DNA of 64,000 nucleotides, from the NCBI RefSeq assembly GCF_963576675.1, contig NC_088919.1, positions 42,430,501 through 42,494,500 of the forward strand. The letters are read 5' to 3'. Source of the stretch: Euphorbia lathyris. Lineage: Eukaryota > Streptophyta > Magnoliopsida > Malpighiales > Euphorbiaceae. Under the pieces are notes generated by a model. The model had not been told where the DNA came from, did no database searches, and worked only from the letters and a program-made list of their open reading frames with translations. Both the position numbers and the translations under genes were made by a program. Numbering within the stretch: position 1 is the stretch's first letter; every line of letters begins with the position of its first letter. Positions 1 through 11,596 of this stretch are shown here, piece by piece.

Positions 1-2419
1 CCCCTATGTTCGGTCAAAATAATGATCCGTGTACAAAATGCGCTTGACTGTTGACCACATCAATGTCACTTGTAATCTCGTAACACTCCAATTCGATCAG
101 AAGACCCAATCTGACTATGAGGGGACATTGAGCACTATAAATAGGAGCTAAAACTATATTGAAAGATAATTTTTAGACAAGTGTTGTTTTGAATATACAA
201 GTTATGTATCCAAGTGATTTTGTAACAATCACTTGAATACATTTCACCTCGAACTTGGAGATTCTACTATTTTAATTATTATGTGGACTCACAATACACG
301 TGTCCAAATGTGAGAATGACATAGAAAACCGGGTACTTATATTAGGAACTTGGTTATATTCCCCTCAACGTTGTTATTGTATTTTTACTGTTTCATCCAT
401 CTAATCAAATGATATATAACATTTTCTATATATAAAAAAGAAAATTTACTCCCTTTTTTCTTTCTTTCTAGATTATAATTTTCATATCAACTGTTGTTTG
501 GCCTGCAATGAAGGTGCATGCACGTACATACACAGTCTTGCTGTTTTTTTGATAATTTAAAAGTTGATTTCTTTTCCAAAAATAATTGGAACCATCTTAT
601 TTATCATTTATAAATATTTTCTGATGTACATATCACCATCATATAGTATATACTATTTTACAATCCAACACTGAAACAGTCATTTTTCTTGAAATTTCTC
701 GATCATAAAATTAGATAATAATAATATTTAGGACCGGTCCTAACAATTTATGAACCACCAGGCAATATAAAAAATAAGAACCCTTTAACAAAAACAATTT
801 TATGTAAAATTTTAAAATATATTCAAATAAATAATAAACAAAAAATGTATTTCATTAACGATTGTAGGGTACATATTATTATGTCACCAAATACCTTTCT
901 TTACGCAAAATAAAAAAAAATGTTTCACAATTTCTTTAGATTAACCCTCAAATTATATTAAAAAAAGTTAATTGGATATGGGTTAAATGCACATAGTGAG
1001 GGTTAGTCCGAATGTTAAAGAGTTGAATCTTTGCTTAGGGTCAATTCTTCACTCCGTTAAAATTTAGCTATTATTAATATATAATTTGTAAATTCCATTT
1101 TAAATCTTCAACCAAAAAAAATCTGTAGTTTACCTCTGTCTATTTCTTTATATCATTCATATCTAAATAGCCATTTCAAAATTTCAAAATTTGTTAATCT
1201 AATTCTAAAATTTTGATTTGTCCTCGAATTGGTTCTTCTAGATATCCTAGTCAAAATTTCACATTGAAAAAGTATCATAAATTTCACCTATTTTATTTAA
1301 TTGGAATAAAAAATAAAACTTAATTTATTTTATGACTACAAATATAAGATTTGTAGGCATGATGAAGCATTATTACCAAGTCACTGTTAGACAAACGATT
1401 ACGTTTGTCTTAAGAATGTCAAATGTGATTAACCAAAAAACAAAACGAACACAGAAAATATACTAATAGTAAAACTGAAAATTAAAAGAGAAGAGTTAGA
1501 CAAATCTGAGGCCTGTATTAGCAGTTTCCTTAAGACAAATGACGTCGCTATTGACGATCGTCTCCCAGGATACAACACATTACGCAAGCGAACTCAAACC
1601 GTATGTAGCCTATTTATCACCGGAGTAGGAAAACAAGAACAATATGAAAAGACAAAGAGTAGGAAAAATTCCAAAGAATAATTTTTCTAACCGTATATGA
1701 ATTTGACAATCCATTCTATATAAATAGAACTCGAAAGGATAAGTCTTTTCACGAACGAACACGACTGTACAGGACAAACACGACTATTCACGTACGAACA
1801 TGACTGTTCACGACGGACACGACTGTTCATGAAAGGGGGTGTTTGTTGGTATTTAAATTAATAAATAATTTTATTCAAAATTTTCCAACAGTGACTGCAC
1901 TATAGAAAATCTAAAACCTAGCTTAATTATATATGTATATATCCAAAGAAAGAAAACCTAATATATTCTTGGATTTTAATTAAATATGAATATGTTTTGT
2001 TTTATATTTGAAGTTGACAAATTAAGTAAGGTTTTATAAATGAGAATGTCAATCATGGTGCACTTAACAACCAACCCAAGGTTATTTTATGAAATGCATT
2101 CAGCACATGGGTTTAATTAAAAAAGTTGTTTAGTCAAGTTGGGTTAAATAAATAAGTAAATGGAATCTTTTTAACCACCATGCTCTTATTTCCAACTCAA
2201 TGTCGTCATTTTTATCTCTAATTTTCCTCACATATGATATACATATATTAGGTTTGGTTACATGAACAACATCATCAAGTTACCCTACCTAATATCATTA
2301 GGAATTCAATAAAACCAGCTTATACAATATTAAAATTATTATAAATTTATTGATTATTATGCGATTATAACTACGTTTGTATAGAGATTAATACAAGTTT
2401 AAACTACTATTTGGCCATC
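1..2419. other. AT-rich intergenic DNA, no gene seen
   Basis: No reading frame of convincing length or composition is present on either strand. A TATA-like string (TATAAATAG, 136-144) follows a moderately GC-rich stretch and could mark the promoter part of a decayed LTR in the first 400 bases, but no second copy is in the window, so this is a guess. The remainder is poly-A/T-rich sequence with a short tandem repeat near 1.75 kb, listed separately. Confidence 0.5.
1747..1832. repeat. Short imperfect tandem repeat, unit about 25 bp
   Basis: Variants of ACGACTGTTCACGAACGAAC recur about four times (CACGACTGTACAGG, CACGACTATTCACG, CATGACTGTTCACG, CACGACTGTTCATG). The array is bordered by AT-rich DNA and has no coding potential. 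The words ACTATTCACGT resemble the unit of the longer array at 63770-64000, which may be chance. Confidence 0.55.
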
Positions 2420-2991
2420 GATCTATCCAAAATTTTGTTATTTGACCTCAGACCTATTATTTGGTCATATTTGGCTCATGACCTATCCCAGTTGGTGCAA
2501 TTCTACTCAATTTAAGTGGAGACTTCAGATTCATCGGTCACTGGATGCGTGCTAATAGAAAAGAAGAAAGTTTCGGATTATCCTTTGAATATTGGACACT
2601 TGTGAGGATGGCAAAAAAAAAAGCTCAGTGTGTTGTTTGTTGGGTGAAAAAACCTTCCTCACCTGGTTCTGTACTATTCCTGACATAATTGTTATTTTAT
2701 TAGCACGTGACAATATTTTAACACTTAAATTTGATAAATTTTAGTTTATAGATTTGTGTTTTTTAATCTAATTAATTATTTTGACATAAGAGAGTTTATG
2801 TGATAAATAAACTTCAAGACGTGTAACGTGTCAAGCTCATAATGTCAAAATATCATTATATATGAGGGGTGATAATGTTTTTGTCAAGTTTCCATCTAAA
2901 TTGGGTGAAATTTCACCAATTGGGATAGTTCAGGGGCCAAATATGATCGGATAATAGATCAAGGATCAAATGACAAAATTTTGAATAGGTC
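2420..2991. mobile_element. Fold-back (long terminal inverted repeat) element, MITE-like
   Basis: The arm at 2420-2523 is matched in inverted orientation by 2888-2991, each about 104 bp and about three quarters identical by eye. Shared blocks include CAAAATTTTGT, TCATATTTGGC and CTATCCCA.TTGGTG. The 364-bp centre is AT-rich and noncoding. No clean target duplication was found, so the outer limits are approximate. Long arms with a noncoding centre suit a MULE-type MITE or fold-back element, but the superfamily is not settled. Confidence 0.6.
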
Positions 2992-3407
2992 ACACGCAAT
3001 TCACTAAAGATCCCCATTGAAAACTATGCATCTCATTCTTAGTGAGAACGTACCCAAACCTTATGCTATCGATCTTACTGGGTGGACGAGAGAACATAGT
3101 CAGACCTTTATTCTGATTTCAGTCCTTCGTCAAGATGATTGTGGAGAAAAATCATCACATTTGCACAATTTTATAAATTATCATCATTTTGTTCTCTAAT
3201 AGTATTCTCGGGAAATATCAAGTACTACACATTCAACATGTCTAAAAATTACAAATAATTGTGTTAGAAACAAAATTATTATACGTAAGAAATAAAAATT
3301 AATTTAGATTTTTTTTTTATAAATTGTGCGCAATGTACTTATATTTATTTTTTAAAAAAATTGCGAACAATGCGCTTACATTAAAGAAGAAAGAAAAATC
3401 CCCACCC

Positions 3408-3571
3408 AACCCGGATGTGATTCGAACCCATGACCTCCCTAGTCATAGGTAAACTCTCAACCACTAGGCTAAGAGAAAGAGAAAGGAAAACCATCAAACT
3501 ACTCCGTCTCATGTGATTCAAACTCATGACCTCTAGGATCATAGGTAAGCTCTCAACCAACAGGCTAAAAG
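3408..3571 (-). mobile_element. Two tRNA-derived SINE-like heads in tandem
   Basis: Read on the minus strand, two modules about 97 bp apart each carry a tRNA-like A box (TAGCCTAGTGGTTGAG at 3455-3472; TAGCCTGTTGGTTGAG at 3550-3567) followed about 35 bp later by a B box (GGTTCGAATC at 3419-3428; GTTTGAATC at 3515-3524). These are internal RNA polymerase III promoter elements. There is no full cloverleaf, so this is not a tRNA gene. The spacing and wording fit a tRNA-derived SINE duplicated in tandem. The body and 3' tail limits are uncertain. Confidence 0.6.
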
Positions 3572-5398
3572 TTAATTTGATAAGCAAATTGAAATAGAGA
3601 TTAATTGAATAGGTAAAGTTCATGTTGAAATTAACCGGGCGGGCAAACTCGTGCTAATAATGTATAATAGGTTTATGGATTATACTGTGATTATAACTAC
3701 ACTAATATGGAAATTAATATAATAGAATAAAATTAACATGGAGAGAAAATATAAAAATATGAAAATCTTCATATTGATGCATCTTACCGATAAATAAGTA
3801 CAAAATGATTAATCTTAATTGTACTTATCTTTAATCATACCATATACATAACTAAATATATTTAGTTGGTGGACATTAAACATCCATCAAAACTATCTAC
3901 ATAATTATATTTCATAGCAAAACTAAATTTATTTAGAAAACCCAGATGACATGATTAATGCCAACCAACATTTAAAATATATACTTCTATCAGACTTATT
4001 CTAATATTTGGTGGACTGTCCATCAAATCTCTTGATAAGCTTCTAATGAATAGATGTTTAACAAGTTCGAGGGATCCTAAAGCAAGGATGTAAATGCCGA
4101 GAGCCAGGAAAATTCCCCGTCCTTGCCGAACTAGACATTCATATCTGAAAGACGCCCCGCATCCAGTTGCTGAACAAATTTTATGGAGTTCAGGAGTAAT
4201 TTTCAAAAATCCAACTCGTTAGAGGGCAATATTTTTTTTATATCGAGCACGCTAAAAATTCATCATTTTAGTGTGTTGAGATTATAAAGTTAAAACTGTC
4301 CAACCTACAAGTTTTTTATTTGTAGTTATAAATTTCTTATATTTTCATAAGTTAAATTTTAATTTAAAAATTAAGTTATTTTGAGTTTCAAAAGCAAAAA
4401 AAAAAAAAAAAAAAAGGTTAAAAAAGATAAAATGCGCATCGAAATTAATTAATAATAATAATATAGTTTTAAAAAAAATAAAATTCAAATAAATAAAAAT
4501 TTCATTAAGAACAGAAATTTATAAAATTTGAACATGACCTCTTACATTAAAGCATACTTTGTAAACCAACTCAACCATTTTGAATATTAAAATAATACTA
4601 CAAATACATCAAAATAAACTAATATTAAGAGCGCTATCAAGAGACGCACCACCCCTATTAAGGGTGGATCCAGCAGCCGATGCTTCGGCCCCATGCCCAG
4701 AGCTAGCACCGCCTCTGGTTGAAAACACACGCACACAAAAAAAAAAAAATCATCCTTGTTCCATAAAGAATTTTTTCGAAAACTCCTAGTTTCTGCAGGA
4801 ATGAAAATCTCTACCCCATTGGCAATGCTACATGGGAAGGTTATAAAGTTGCTGTCAAATCATGTCAATCAATTAGTTTCTTTGAACGTTTAATATTTTT
4901 CATTAATATTGTTGTACTTATACAGTTGATTATTGCTACATGGTTTATCTAAACAGCTGGAAAAATATGTGTATGCAGTATAGTACAATTGCTATCAATA
5001 GTTCCACAAAAAAGAAAAAGTGTTTCTAACTTGGAAAGCGACTTCTTTTTCTTAAAAATTGTTAATAAATACAAGCAAGTACTATCAGACAGCTATGATG
5101 ATGTGTCCAAGTATTAACTATTCTCTATATTTTGACATTTTTGGTGCAAAAGAAATACAACTGTCTATTGCATTCAGTTTTGTAAGCAGAAACCAAAATA
5201 TGATAATAAGCTAAAACATGGACACATCATACATGGGGCAGACGTAGAAGAGCATATATGAAGTAAAACATGCTCACTCTATAACATAAAAACCACTAGA
5301 TGAATTTGAATTAATCTAGTTGAGTAATAAGGGGATACTGCATCAGGTTCGATGCTGCTCGCATGTTCCTAACCAGCCGCTAACAATGCCAGTTTTTT
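3572..5398. other. Intergenic DNA, no gene seen
   Basis: AT-rich, with an A-run near 4396-4415. A GC-richer patch at 4628-4735 has the look of a transposon end (on minus, CAGAGGCGGTGCTAGC) but has no partner in the window. Short open frames here have no recognisable motif and were not called. Confidence 0.5.
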
Positions 5399-5588
5399 GG
5401 GATAAGGTACAAAAATACCCCCTAACCTTGACAACCAATAGCAGTTTTACATCAACTAAAGAACACAAATTATCCATTAATGATTGCCCCATTTTGAACG
5501 TTAGAAGTAAAATTGCACCATTTGAACGTTAGGGGTGAAGTTGCTCTTGGCTATCAACATTAGAAGTTTTTTTTTTGTAACTTATCCC
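5399..5588. mobile_element. Small MITE candidate, 190 bp
   Basis: The ends are inverted copies: GGGATAAGGTACAAAAA at 5399-5415 and, inverted, GGGATAAGTTACAAAAA at 5572-5588 (16 of 17 match). The flanks share AGTTTTTT (5391-5398 and just after 5589), consistent with an 8-bp target duplication, although the T-run makes this weak. The interior is noncoding and holds the near-repeats ATTTTGAACGTTAG and CATTTGAACGTTAG. Confidence 0.5.
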
Positions 5589-7192
5589 TAGTTTTTTTTT
5601 TCAATTTTTGGTACAATGGAAGGACTAGAGCCAAAATTGTAAAAAGTAACCAGCTAATAGACCTATCAAACGTCATTGCTGGACTGGTTACTGAACATGG
5701 AGGCTCAAATATGCATTATGAGAGTTCATGGTTTATGCCTAAGAGCATACCTTGAAAGCCAGTAAGCATCTCGATGTTCAGGGTTAAACAGCCTTACTTA
5801 GACCATCCAACTACCTTGTATCAACTTCCACCCACCATAATGCTAAATTTTTGTTAGAAGCACCATTTGTAATTGGCTTCGACTATCTAGCGGGTGAAAA
5901 TTTGAAGACACACAAGCTGCCATTTAATTTAAGCAGGGTACTTGCTTCATCATTGATGTGCTGAAGCACTTGATCACTTGCAAACCTTGACTTGAATGTT
6001 GGTGCAATCATTCTTTGACCTGTTCCTTTATCAGAACCATCATTGTGACAAACAGACAGCTATATTACAGGAAGCTGAACATATCAGAAGGGAACAACCA
6101 TCAATCCCTAGCTCATATTGCCTTTACTAATCCCCTAAGAAGCCAACAGCAAAACGGAGGGTAACCCTTCACTAGGATACATGGGCACACAGCTACCTGG
6201 CCTCTGGACAATATTTCAGGACATGCTATAGTTTGTGAAACCTATAATTATAAAACAGCTATGAGTATTGACTACAGACTAGTATAAAAGAGATATCTAG
6301 TTTGTACAAGCAAACTGACACTTTGTTTGGAACAAATTGTATGCAAGAAAAGAATTCAATCTCCTTACTAAAATTCAATTCATTTACCAAATCATTTCCT
6401 ATGTTTGGAAAACATTTTTAATATACAAGAATTCAATAACTAACTGAGCTAATATGTCCACTACAAGCTACTCTCAATTAAATTCTCACATAATCATGTC
6501 ATATTTGAATGAACTCCAATTCTCACATCACATCGTATTTTAAAATTTAAATATGAGAGAGTTCTTTTCTTCTTTTTTCAATTCCGCTTGCATTAAAATT
6601 TCACATCCAGAAACATTTAACCTCTTATCACCTAAATGTAAGTCCTTCAATGTGTAGGCATGCACTATGCATTGCACTGCAGATAAAAAGTGGACAATTG
6701 TTTTATGCAACTGCAGTTTTCCAAACATGAATAATGGATTCCATATTCTCTGATGAATTCATAACCAAAGTGCAATGGTAACATTAATCTCCCTTACACT
6801 CAATTAGTGTCATGGAACCAATTGAACTAAAAGCTTAAACTGATAGTTACGGCCCAATTCATATTCATATCTAACACTTACAATACATGGAAGAAGATCA
6901 TTCTCATTCTTATTCTCCATATATTTGGTCAACGAATCCAGAGCCAACAGTTTTTAATCAACAATGCGAGACGCTTTACAACAATAAAAGAAGCATATGG
7001 CGATGCAATATTCTAATTGGCTCATGAACACTAACCTGTTTCAACTGTGATCAATCAAAGCAAATGCTCCATTTTCTCCCACAATGAAGGTCTGCGTACT
7101 TGCATATTTCTCTGCTCAACATATAAGTCCGTCTACCTGCATTGTGAAATGTATTGCTAAAATTTAATTTTATTCAAGAAGCAATTTAACCC
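5589..7192. other. Intergenic DNA, no gene seen
   Basis: No coding region is supported. The only structure noticed is a 13-bp perfect inverted repeat, listed separately. Confidence 0.5.
6411..6728. repeat. 13-bp inverted repeat enclosing 318 bp
   Basis: ATGTTTGGAAAAC at 6411-6423 is exactly inverted at 6716-6728. The spacing and AT-rich centre could mark a small MITE, but no target duplication is visible beside it and the match does not extend outward, so it may be chance. Confidence 0.3.
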
Positions 7193-7401
7193 TGTAATAG
7201 ACCATGGAAATAGAGAGAAATCCATGAGATACCATGTAGATTAAGAGTCTACATTGATATGTTTTATTTAAGAGCAATACACATATAAATACAAGGTTCT
7301 CCTTCAATCAAGGAGACAAACTGACCCTACCAGCAGCTCTAGCAGCCCTACAGCAGCCTTAGGCATGCTATTCATTAATTACATTGACTTATACTCTAAC
7401 A
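7193..7401 (-). repeat. 3' LTR of the small Copia-type element
   Basis: 209-bp terminal repeat, nearly identical to 8573-8781. It begins TGTTAGAG and ends ATTACA on the minus strand. Confidence 0.8.
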
Positions 7402-7626
7402 CATAGAATAGGAGAGACGCCAGAGGAACATCAAACTTCGTAGGAAATGGACAAGCAAAACTCAGTCGAAGCAACCAGCAAGAGGCTGCCAGCAACATAA
7501 TTGCACAAAAAGGAGATTCACCGGCAAACTAACTGGACAAACAGGTCGGAAACAGAGAGGCGACGACAACAGAAGAGGAACAGCGACAATCTGTTGAGGT
7601 GAAATCAGACTCCGCAAGGCAGACAG

Positions 7627-8156
7627 CATAGTTATTAAAGGCGCGCCTATGGCGCATGGCGCACCAGGCGCAGGCCTTAGCGCCATGGCAGCCCCATGGC
7701 GAGGCGCAACTGCCATGGCGCGCGCCTGGTGCGCCATTTTGCGCCAAGAGGCAGTTGCCAAAGGCGCACCAAGGCGCGCCTTGGCAGTTATGGGCAGTTT
7801 TTTGGAATTTTTGGCATTTAGTTTTATATATCTGGAATGAGACACGTGTTCTATTAACAAAAAGTATTAAAAAGGAGAGAGATTATACATTTTAACTAAC
7901 TAGAAGACGAAGAGACTCTTTGAAGAGGAAGAGACAGAGTCATTTGAAGAGTGAGAGACAGTGTCATTTTATTTATGCTTAAGCTATTTTCATGATTTAG
8001 TATTCATTGCATTTTTATGTTAGTTTTATAGTTTTATAATTTTTATTTTTGTAAGTGCGCCTTGTCTCGCTATGGCGCGCGCCATCGCCGTGCGCCATGC
8101 GCCATGGCTCCAGGACCCCTTGCGCCTTAGTGCGCCATGCGCCTTTAATAACTATG
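7627..8156. mobile_element. hAT-type MITE, 530 bp, with 8-bp target duplication
   Basis: The terminal inverted repeats CATAGTTATTAAAGGCG (7627-7643) and CGCCTTTAATAACTATG (8140-8156) are perfect. They are flanked by a perfect 8-bp duplication GCAGACAG (7619-7626 and 8157-8164), the size used by hAT transposases. Both subterminal regions are packed with GGCGC/GCGCC and GCGCCATGG words, which fits clustered transposase-binding repeats. There is no transposase, so it is non-autonomous. It is nested inside the small Copia-type LTR element. Confidence 0.85.
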
Positions 8157-8427
8157 GCAGACAGAAACAGCCCAAAATTACAAACCCAGAAATTCTGCTC
8201 ATAAGGCAGAAAACAAATTCTGGAATCTTAATCCAGAAACCCAAGACAGAAGCCGAAACAAGGCTCTGATCCCATGTAAGGAGGACTTTTCTTACAGTGA
8301 CGACGACACAGGGTGGCCGGAATGTGAGGAAACGCAGATCGGAGGCGGAGAGGATGAACCAGAGGGATGGTGAGATAAAATGACGCCCCAACAGTGAGTA
8401 TTCAAGAGAGCCAAGCTGTTGACAGAA

Positions 8428-8530
8428 ATGGAACCCTGGGAAATACTACCCAGAAAATATTGAACACGGGAAATACTACCCAGAAAATATTGAACCCTTG
8501 CAGAAACACAACTCTGGAAATACTACCCAG
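8428..8530. repeat. Three short tandem units inside the small LTR element
   Basis: The words GGAAATACTACCCAGAAAA and ATATTGAAC recur three times at about 30- to 60-bp spacing, just internal to the primer-binding site. This is leader sequence of the minus-strand element with no coding meaning. Confidence 0.55.
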
Positions 8531-8560
8531 AAAAAAAGAATTCAGAAACGTTGACCTCAG

Positions 8561-8572
8561 GCTCTCATACCA
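8561..8572 (-). promoter_or_regulatory. Primer-binding site, initiator-Met tRNA type
   Basis: On minus, TGGTATGAGAGC abuts the LTR end with no gap. It differs at one base from the Copia consensus complementary to the 3' end of initiator tRNA-Met. It fixes the element's orientation. Confidence 0.7.
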
Positions 8573-8781
8573 TGTAATAGACCATGGAAATAGAGAGAAA
8601 TCCATGGGATACCATGTAGATTAAAAGTCTACATTGATATGTTTTATTTAAGAGCAATACACATATATATACAAGGTTCTCCTTCAATCAAGGAGACAAA
8701 CTGACCCTACCAGCAGCTCTAGCAGCCCTACAGCAGCCTTAGGCATGCTATTCATTAATTACATTGACTTATACTCTATCA
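8573..8781 (-). repeat. 5' LTR of the small Copia-type element
   Basis: 209-bp repeat paired with 7193-7401. On minus it is the upstream LTR because the primer site lies next to its inner end. Confidence 0.8.
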
Positions 8782-9889
8782 AAACCTAATCTGTAGCTTA
8801 CTTAAAGCAGTTCTCTAGTATCCTTATGACCATTTAAGTTGGAGAAGTGGTAAAAAGTTTCAAGCCCATCTGTATCAGTATATTCCATTAGTTCTTAGAA
8901 GCAGTGTTCGGTCATATTCCTAATTGATAGACAATCGCTGTTGTTCCTTTGTGATGCCTTGTTATGCTGTTTCTAGAAATTCTTTTATTAGTACTATTAT
9001 TATTGGAAATTGTTCTATATCCTAGTGAAGGTATATCATAGTCCAAGAAAAATTCTATTATATTGCATTGAATATATTGAACTGGAAAATAAAAAATACC
9101 TCAAAAAGTTTTTTGAGTTTAGAAACACTGAAGAGGAATGGCTTGTCATTCTAACAAATGTGGCAACGAAGTATTGCAAGAATCTGGTTAGAAGTGCAGC
9201 AAGAATAATTTAAAATAAGATTTGCCTCACAGGAAAAGATTATGCATAGTGGACACAATAAGTTACTGTTGAGACAGGACAATATTTGTTTCAATATAGA
9301 TATGCTGTGTACCGATGCTACTTATTGAGATGCTAAGAGTAATTGCATAGATCCTACAAATTAACCATCACAGCCCATTCAAGTGCAAGCATTGGAAATA
9401 TACCTTAATCTCTACAACCATTTCATACCATTTACCAACACTGGGTGAAAAGACATCTAAAACGGATACAAGATCAGTTTGAACCATTACGATGGTTGTT
9501 ATGCTGCAAGATTAGGCAAAATCAACAGAAATGCTGCATTCAAGAAACATCAAGTCTGCATGATAGCATCAAAGTATATGGTTTTCACTTGAAAAGGAAT
9601 TGAAGTTCACAGCAGCTAAACTCATACCACTAAGCAAAATACGTTCCAAATTAATAAGGTAAAAAATAATTGATCATTGAAATATAGGCCAAGCTTGTAC
9701 TCCGAACGTGTAAAACAATGGAAGTTCATCTACAAGCACAAGGACATAGAAAGTAGATGAAACAGCATAAAATTGCACAAGTTTTTTTTTTATTCATACA
9801 TAAAATAAAATAAAAAGCAAAAACAAAAAGGGAGGAAATCTTGCAAACCTTATGATAAATAATCAAGATACCATTCATAACTTCTTGCT
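8782..9889. other. Intergenic DNA and PPR gene 3' flank
   Basis: No separate gene is seen. On the minus strand, ATGAATAAAAAA near 9788-9799 provides an AATAAA polyadenylation signal about 95 bases past the stop of the PPR gene, so part of this stretch is its 3' untranslated region. Confidence 0.5.
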
Positions 9890-11596
9890 TCATCGAAAAC
9901 TCATGCTCTTCCTTTTCTCATTTAGTGCAAAACGTCTTGCCATAGAAGGATTATAAAACTTCCTCATGTGATCAGAGAGTTTTTGGATGGCTCGAAGATC
10001 ACCAATCTCTGAAAGATGCTTCAGAAAAGAATCAAACTTTCTATATGGCAATTTCATTCCCTTATTCACAACATCTTCTATCAGAAGACATGCATCCTCA
10101 ACTTTATTGCAACTGAAGAGCCCATCAATCATCACAGAATAGGTATCAATGTCCTGAGCGCAGCCTCTCTTATACATCTCATGCCAAGTTTCAAATGCTC
10201 CATCAGGATCATCCAGCTTAAAAAACATAGAAATCAGCATATTATAGGTCTGGACACTAGGCCAACAACCTGCCTCAATCATCCTTCCATAAATCTCAAG
10301 AGCTTCGTCACTTTTCTTATTTTCACAAAGGACCTTTAAAAAACAGTTGTAGGTAACTATATCTGGAGGATAGCCTTTGTTTCCCATCTCTTGCATAAGT
10401 CTAAAAGCTTCACTGATCTTTCCAGCCAAACACATCCCTTCCATAATTTCTTTGAAAGTTGAAACATCAGGCAGGCAACCACTGCTTATCATATGCTCTA
10501 TAATCTTGAAGCACTCATCAATTTTATCATTCTGGACAAGTGCCACAATCATGATTGCATAAGTTTTGGCAATGGGAGCAGATGGGTTTGAACCTTTTGT
10601 CCTCATAAACTCAAAGAGCTCAGCTGCCTCTGCCACCATCCCTGCTTTACAGTAAGTGTCAATGGCTGTATTGTATGTAAAATTATCAGGGGTATGACCC
10701 AATTGGATCATTTCCTCCAAAACTCCCATTCCTCTGGTTGGGTTCCTAACCCTACACCATCCAAAAAACAACACATTGTATGTATTGGCATCTGGCTTCA
10801 TCCTATTCTTCACCCTCCTAAACATTGATTCAGCATCCTCAACCAGGCTACACTTACAAAAAGCATCTAATAGCAAGTTAAAAGCATTTATTTCTGGCTG
10901 TGTCTTCACCCTTATCCTCTTCTTTTTTGCAAATTTCTGAACATGTGTCAAGTACTTTTCGGTGTAGTTTCTCAGAATCGTTAACAAAACCTCAATAGGA
11001 ACAACATTTTTGTTATTCCTCTTCATATAATCCAGCATATCACAAACAATACGAAATTGCTTGACCTTATACTTAGTACTAGAGAGAATGTCAATCATTT
11101 CATTGTAAGCACACGGCTCATGAGCATAATTTTTTTGACGACCTGCCCACATAAAAAATCTAAAAGCAATCTTTTCTTCTAAATGAAGCCTACGGAGTAT
11201 CTCAAGAACCAAATCAGTACTCAATCCTAGACCAAGCTGGTTAAGGGCTTCCTCCATAGGAATATAACTATCCATGACAACTGCATATACCTTATCAGCA
11301 TCACATTGTACAAGTTCAGTTCTTCCCTCCAAAGTTTCCACCGGTGAAGCAACCAGGGAACAATAAGTGCATGCCGTAGTATCAGAAACAGCAACAAAGC
11401 TCAAGGAAAGTGACGATTTTGGTAGATTTAAGCAAGAATATGAAGGAAGCATCATAAGTTTTGGGACATGAGGAAGTGTCGGATACACATATCTAAAGAT
11501 AGCAGTGTTAGGAAAGGAGATAGAGAAAGAGGATGAGAACGAAGAAAAAGGAAGCCCTTTTTTGGCAGAAAACAAGTATGCACAAACTCGCCTCAT
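9890..11596 (-). CDS. PPR protein, P-class, probably mitochondrial (At1g73400-like)
   Basis: An uninterrupted 568-codon frame starts at a true ATG (11594-11596). The first 60 residues are rich in Ser, Arg, Leu and Phe with almost no acid, as in an organellar transit peptide. A degenerate repeat lies near 161-200. From about 236 to 551 come nine consecutive helix-turn-helix repeats of about 35 residues, most ending in P-D or P-S, with cores such as TYNVLFFGWC and TYNCFLKVLC. No E, DYW or SMR tail follows, so this is P-class. PPR proteins bind organellar RNA in a sequence-specific way and act in processing, stability or translation; the target here cannot be read. Wording and length recall Arabidopsis At1g73400 (from memory, not searched). 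A single coding exon is usual for the family. It is the only apparently intact host gene in the window. Confidence 0.9.
   Translation of the reverse strand: MRRVCAYLFSAKKGLPFSSFSSSFSISFPNTAIFRYVYPTLPHVPKLMMLPSYSCLNLPKSSLSLSFVAVSDTTACTYCSLVASPVETLEGRTELVQCDADKVYAVVMDSYIPMEEALNQLGLGLSTDLVLEILRRLHLEEKIAFRFFMWAGRQKNYAHEPCAYNEMIDILSSTKYKVKQFRIVCDMLDYMKRNNKNVVPIEVLLTILRNYTEKYLTHVQKFAKKKRIRVKTQPEINAFNLLLDAFCKCSLVEDAESMFRRVKNRMKPDANTYNVLFFGWCRVRNPTRGMGVLEEMIQLGHTPDNFTYNTAIDTYCKAGMVAEAAELFEFMRTKGSNPSAPIAKTYAIMIVALVQNDKIDECFKIIEHMISSGCLPDVSTFKEIMEGMCLAGKISEAFRLMQEMGNKGYPPDIVTYNCFLKVLCENKKSDEALEIYGRMIEAGCWPSVQTYNMLISMFFKLDDPDGAFETWHEMYKRGCAQDIDTYSVMIDGLFSCNKVEDACLLIEDVVNKGMKLPYRKFDSFLKHLSEIGDLRAIQKLSDHMRKFYNPSMARRFALNEKRKSMSFR

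Larger units (their letters stand above)
7193..8781 (-). mobile_element. Small non-autonomous Copia-type LTR element (TRIM/LARD-like)
   Basis: Two 209-bp direct repeats (7193-7401 and 8573-8781) differ at only a few bases and have TG...CA ends when read on minus (TGTTAGAGTATAAGTC...CTATTACA). Directly inside the 8573 repeat, on minus, is TGGTATGAGAGC (8561-8572), one base from the initiator-Met primer site TGGTATCAGAGC used by Copia elements, so the element reads on the minus strand. Without the nested MITE it is about 1.05 kb and encodes no gag or pol, so it would depend on another element. The flanks are AACCC and AAACC, an imperfect 5-bp duplication. Confidence 0.8.

Noticed and set aside
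3408..3571. tRNA gene
   Set aside because: A and B boxes are present on minus, but no acceptor stem or anticodon arm can be formed. A SINE-like head is more likely.
7649..7895. Overlapping open frames on both strands in GC-rich DNA
   Set aside because: They lie in the subterminal repeats of the hAT MITE and reflect GGCGCC-type repetition, not a gene.
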